The notes beneath the pieces are model-generated. The model was given only the letters and a program-made list of their open reading frames with translations, was not told where the DNA came from and did no database searches. This document shows, piece after piece, positions 60,925-64,000 of a DNA stretch of 64,000 nt. The translations under genes were made by a program, and so were the position numbers. Origin of the DNA: CAXXOK01 sp964497495 (lineage in GTDB: Bacteria > Bacillota > Clostridia > Christensenellales > Aristaeellaceae); NCBI GenBank assembly GCA_964497495.1, contig CAZCCZ010000004.1:1-64000 (forward strand), read 5' to 3'. Within the stretch, counting starts at the first letter, position 1. Each line of letters opens with the position of its first letter.

Positions 60925-61812
60925 TTATCCCTTCACGCTGCCCAGTACGATGCCCTTAACGAAATACTTCTGCAGGAAAGGGTATACCATGATGATCGGC
61001 AGCGAGCCCAGAAAAATCTGCGCGGAACGCAGCGTGCGGTCGGATATGGTGGCCAGCTGCTGGATTTCCTCGCGGCTGAGCATGCTGTAGGAGCGCTGCA
61101 CGACGATGGTCTGGATGTAGCTTTGCAGCGGGTAGTGTTCCGGGTTGTTCATCAAAATGAGGCCGTCGAACCAGCTGTTCCAGTGCCCCACCAGCGCGAA
61201 AAGCAGCACCGTGGCGATCGCCGGGGTGGACGTAGGCACGTAGATACCCCACAGCACGCGCCATTGCCCGGCGCCGTCGATGCAGGCCGCCTCCGCGAGT
61301 TCCCGGGGTATCTCCCGGAAGAAATTCAGCATCAGGATCACGCTGAACACAGGCACCGCTCCAGGCAGCACCAGCGCCCAGATCTTGTCCAGAAGCCCAT
61401 ACTGGCGAATCGCCATATACCAAGGAATCAGACCGCCGCTGAACAGCATGGTGATGAAGAAGAACCACGCGTAGATAGAACGTGCGCGAAAATCCGTCTT
61501 TTCCTTGGATAGCGGAAACGCGCAAAGGATGATCAACAGCAGGTTGATGCTTCCGCCCAGGGCGATCCGTTCCAGCGACACCAGCATCGAGGTCCAGAAC
61601 TGGGAACGTTTGATGACGTAATCGTAGGAGTTCAGGGAAAAATCCACCGGCCAGAACGTAACGGCGCCCGTGGCGGCCGCAGAGCTGGAACTGAAAGATA
61701 CCGCCGCGATGTGGACCACCGGTACCAGACAGGACAGTGCGGCCAGCGTAAGAACGACGAGGTTAATCAAATTGAACCAGTCGAACGGTTTGGTTCGGAC
61801 GTTCGCTTGCAT
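60925..61812 (-). CDS. Carbohydrate ABC transporter permease (YtcP/LplC-like)
   Basis: 295 residues with six membrane segments. The EAA loop is AACIDGAGQWRVLWGIYVPT (about 195-215), the contact site for the ATPase. VTFWPVDFSLNSYDYVI and the C-terminal FLGSLPIIMVYPFLQKYFVK-GIVLGSVKG are characteristic of the LplC/YtcP branch that imports oligosaccharides, often plant- or host-derived. ATG at 61812 has GGGGAGG 8 bases upstream. In the raw sequence it appears fused to the upstream permease through the N gap, which is an artefact. No ATPase gene is in the window; a shared MsmK-type ATPase is likely. Confidence 0.92.
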   Translation of the reverse strand: MQANVRTKPFDWFNLINLVVLTLAALSCLVPVVHIAAVSFSSSSAAATGAVTFWPVDFSLNSYDYVIKRSQFWTSMLVSLERIALGGSINLLLIILCAFPLSKEKTDFRARSIYAWFFFITMLFSGGLIPWYMAIRQYGLLDKIWALVLPGAVPVFSVILMLNFFREIPRELAEAACIDGAGQWRVLWGIYVPTSTPAIATVLLFALVGHWNSWFDGLILMNNPEHYPLQSYIQTIVVQRSYSMLSREEIQQLATISDRTLRSAQIFLGSLPIIMVYPFLQKYFVKGIVLGSVKG

Positions 61813-61826
61813 ACTTCCCGCCTCCC

Positions 61827-62724
61827 CTAAAAAATACGGTAATCGGCGAAACNNNNNNNNNNAGAAATACGCCACCGAGACGAACGCGAAGGAAATGACC
61901 GACTTGAAAAGGCCTACCGCCGTCGCCACGCCGAACTGCGCTTCCAGCATGCCGATGCGGTACACGAACGTGTCGATGATATCTCCCGATTCGTACACGG
62001 TGGGGCTGTAGAGGTTAAAAACCTGATCGAACCCTGCGTTGAGCAAATTTCCGAGGCTTAAGACCATCAGCAGCACGATCACCATACGCATGCCGGGAAG
62101 CGTGACGTGCAGGGTCTGCTTCCACCGGTTGGCTCCGTCGATCTGCGCGGCCTCGTACAGGTTCGGGTCGATTCCCGTGATCGCCGCCAGATAAACGATG
62201 GTGCCGTACCCGAACTCCTTCCACGTTTCGGAGAAGATCAGCGAAAAACGAAACCATCGGTTGTCGCCCAGAAAAAAGACGGGCGTTCCGCCGAAGGCCT
62301 TGATAAGACGGTTTACCAGGCCGTCGGACGGGGAAAGCATATCGATCAGAATTCCGCCCAGCACCACCCAGGAAAGAAAGTGCGGCAGATAAATCGTCGT
62401 TTGGATTACGTTTTTATAGCGCTTGCCCTTCATTTCGTTGATGAGGATCGCAAAGACGATCGGCACCAGAAGCCCCAGGATGATTTTAAACGAGGCGATG
62501 ACGACCGTGTTGTTAATGACGGACAGAAAGTTGGGCAGGTGAAACACGTAGTTGAAGTTATCCATCCCGATCCACTTCTGGTTGCCGAACAGGCCCTTGG
62601 CGGGAATGAACTTCTGAAACGCGATCACGATGCCGGCCATCGGGATATAATGAAACATAATCAGCAGAATGACGCCCGGCAGCATCATCATGTGCAAAGG
62701 GATCTCCCGCTTGAATTTCTGCAT
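61827..62724 (-). CDS. Carbohydrate ABC transporter permease (LplB-like), interrupted by assembly gap
   Basis: About 298 residues with six membrane segments: MMMLPGVILLIMFHYIPMAG, NNTVVIASFKIILGLLVPIV and the EAA loop AAQIDGANRWKQTLHVTLPG. The sequence runs to SFAFVSVAYF, enters ten Ns at 61862-61853 and resumes as FADYRIF then TAG at 61829-61827, the usual end of LplB proteins. The resumed part is in another frame, so the true gap length must be a multiple of three (nine bases would give Leu-x-x-Arg). The start at 62724 has a weak AGGA-type site. It pairs with the YtcP-like permease to form the channel. Confidence 0.88.
61853..61862. other. Assembly gap (10 Ns) inside the LplB-like gene
   Basis: Ten unspecified bases. 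Frame analysis of the flanks shows that the length 10 is a placeholder: the protein frame is only kept if the real length is 0 modulo 3. Confidence 0.95.
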
Positions 62725-62759
62725 CCTAATTCACATCCTGCGGTTGCATGATACCTAAA

Positions 62760-62804
62760 CAGGAAAGGGAAAGGCAACCGAAACGGTACCTTTCCCTTTG
62801 CCTG
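62760..62804 (-). promoter_or_regulatory. Hairpin between solute-binding protein and permease genes
   Basis: On the minus strand CAGGCAAAGGGAAAGG can pair with CCTTTCCCTTTCCTG (small bulge) around a 14-base loop; only GTTT follows. It sits 14 bases after the stop of the binding-protein gene. Such hairpins commonly lower permease expression relative to the binding protein by partial termination or 3'-end protection. Confidence 0.65.
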
Positions 62805-62817
62805 TCAAGGGATCGCG

Positions 62818-64000
62818 TTAGTTAGCGGCACTCAGCGAATCGTGCCAGGCGTTGACTTCGTTGGTGATGTCCTCGCCGCCGAGCTGGTACCAGTTCTGCA
62901 CGAAGGTGTCGAACTCGTCGATGGAGGCGGCGCCCATGATGATCTTCACGAACACTTCGTTCTCCATCTGCTCCAGCGTGGCGCGGCGCTCAACCATCGT
63001 CTCGGTCGGCGCGCCCGTGAACGATTCGACCATCAGCTGATTGTTGGCGCGGTACGCCTTCAGGATGTTGTATACGCCTTCGACTCCGTAGATCTTGTCC
63101 CAGCCCCACACGGAACCGTCGCCGGCCAGGTACGCTTCCACGTTGGACTCGATTACGGCGGCCTCGCCTTTCAGCGTGTCCAGCGCGTTGGCGTTGCGGG
63201 CGGCTTCGATTTCCAGGAAGGCGTTCAGGTTCTTATACGGCGGGTACGGCGTAACGGGGGAGAACTTCCAGACGCTGGTGTTGCCGTTCTCGGCGGGCAT
63301 ATAGTACCAGGAGAAGTCGTTGGTCGCGCCCCAGTTCTCTTCCAGGTGCATATTGACCATTTCCACAAGGGCTTCGGGATGCTCGTACCCCTTGCGCACG
63401 GCGAAATACAGGCTGGTGCGGAACTTCAGCGGCACGGACACCTGGGTGTCGTCGCAGCTGGGGATGGCCAGGCTGATCCAGTCCGCGTTCGGATCGTTGT
63501 TGTAGTTCTGGTTGAGCGGATACAGCGGGTTCCACTGCTCGCCGAAGTCGATGCCGACCTTGCCGGCGGCGATCGTCTCGGCGACTTTACCGCCGTCCTT
63601 CACGCCGAATTCCTGGTCGATCTCGCCGTTTTTATACATTTCGGCCAGAGCCGCCAGAGCCGCCTTGGTTTCGGGCTGCACGCTGCCGTAGGCGAGCTTG
63701 CCGTCCGCGCCGGTCAGCCAGAAGTTCGGATAGGCGTGGTAACCGGCGAAGAACCCTTCCAGGCCCATGCAGCCGGAATACAGCTTCTTGGTCACCGCGA
63801 GGCCGTAGGTATCGGCCACGCCGTTGCCGTCGGGATCCTGCGTGGCGAACGCGTTGGACACGGCCAGCAGTTCCTGCATGGTGGTGGGGGCCTTCAGGTT
63901 GAGTTTCTTAAGCCAGTCGTTGCGGATCCACAGGAACTGTGCGCTTTCAATAGAAGCGTCCAGGTTCGGGATCGCCATCAGCTTGCCGTTAAAAGTGGCG
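62818..64000 (-). CDS. Extracellular sugar-binding protein of ABC transporter, C-terminal part (cut by window end)
   Basis: At least 394 residues are visible; the signal peptide and N-terminal lobe lie beyond 64000, where the frame is still open. The sequence reads as a family 1 solute-binding protein of the LplA type: QFLWIRNDWLKKLNLKAPTT, the calcium-loop-like DPDGNGVADTYG, WNPLYPLNQNYNNDPNADW and the C-terminal FDTFVQNWYQLGGEDITNEV. It should capture an oligosaccharide outside the membrane for the LplB/YtcP permeases encoded downstream. The ligand is not known; tryptophan and tyrosine richness is consistent with sugar stacking. Confidence 0.93.
   Translation of the reverse strand, partial: ATFNGKLMAIPNLDASIESAQFLWIRNDWLKKLNLKAPTTMQELLAVSNAFATQDPDGNGVADTYGLAVTKKLYSGCMGLEGFFAGYHAYPNFWLTGADGKLAYGSVQPETKAALAALAEMYKNGEIDQEFGVKDGGKVAETIAAGKVGIDFGEQWNPLYPLNQNYNNDPNADWISLAIPSCDDTQVSVPLKFRTSLYFAVRKGYEHPEALVEMVNMHLEENWGATNDFSWYYMPAENGNTSVWKFSPVTPYPPYKNLNAFLEIEAARNANALDTLKGEAAVIESNVEAYLAGDGSVWGWDKIYGVEGVYNILKAYRANNQLMVESFTGAPTETMVERRATLEQMENEVFVKIIMGAASIDEFDTFVQNWYQLGGEDITNEVNAWHDSLSAAN

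Noticed and set aside
60925..62724. A single 599-residue fused permease
   Set aside because: Created by the 10-N gap; the LplB-type C-terminus with its own TAG, and the start and ribosome site of the second permease, are both visible in the proper frames.

Overview
The window is a GC-rich (by eye above 60%), densely coded bacterial segment whose gene content points to a Gram-positive Clostridia-type member of the Bacillota, probably a gut commensal lineage. The evidence is a Firmicutes-type PolC, a radA-yacL pair, LplB/YtcP-type sugar transporter permeases, a split transketolase, an ECF-transporter S component and VanW and GldG/DUF4340 proteins. A run of ten Ns at 61853-61862 shows that this is a scaffold, possibly from a metagenome. 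No rRNA, phage, insertion sequence or CRISPR array was seen.

Layout. 1-1366 (minus): start of tuf (EF-Tu), a tRNA-Gly(TCC) directly upstream of it, an ACT-domain protein and a nitroreductase. 1389-6285: split transketolase (minus), divergent from a LacI regulator followed by a GH13 glycosidase (plus); a near-perfect LacI-type operator lies at the regulator's transcription start. 6296-8348 (minus): a TipA-like MerR regulator with a 19-bp-spacer promoter, and a zinc-ribbon membrane protein. 8435-15032 (minus): a four-gene cell-surface glycan module (two large polytopic GT-C-like proteins, a GT2 and a DUF354 protein). 15453-27109 (minus): a complete branched-chain amino acid operon in transcriptional order: leader peptide, terminator, ilvB, ilvN, ilvC, ilvD, leuA, cimA, leuC, leuD, leuB. 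27181-37604: VanW protein, diguanylate cyclase, uvrC, methyltransferase, radA, yacL-like PIN-TRAM protein and a cytidylate-kinase-like protein. 37742-42873 (minus): a gliding-type ABC module (ATPase, permease, GldG-like, DUF4340). 43067-55323: ohr, HD hydrolase, ECF sigma/anti-sigma pair, GT2, ispG, polC, DUF1858 protein, ferritin-like protein, S component, secG and a GNAT. 55357-58475 (minus): a degenerate E2-like acyltransferase, tsf and rpsB. 58518-60922: cation/proton antiporter and TetR regulator. 60925-64000 (minus): sugar ABC transporter (permease, permease broken by the N gap, solute-binding protein cut by the window end).

How the genes work together. The ilv-leu operon holds every dedicated enzyme for valine and leucine up to the final transaminase. 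With cimA feeding LeuCD and LeuB it also supplies 2-oxobutyrate for isoleucine without threonine. It is headed by a 41-residue leader peptide, 20 of whose residues are Val, Ile or Leu, followed by a perfect intrinsic terminator; this is a classical attenuator, whereas Bacillota usually use T-boxes here.

The most unusual structure is a family of intergenic elements (17106, 20256, 21946 and a 92-bp-period array at 39386-39603). Each has two adjacent hairpins with conserved loops but different, compensating stem sequences. In the ilv-leu operon they fill all three long gaps between genes, while every other junction overlaps or is at most 3 bp; the fourth site is the only long gap in the ABC module. 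All copies have the same orientation relative to transcription. They look like structured operon-internal RNA elements or a REP-like repeat family.
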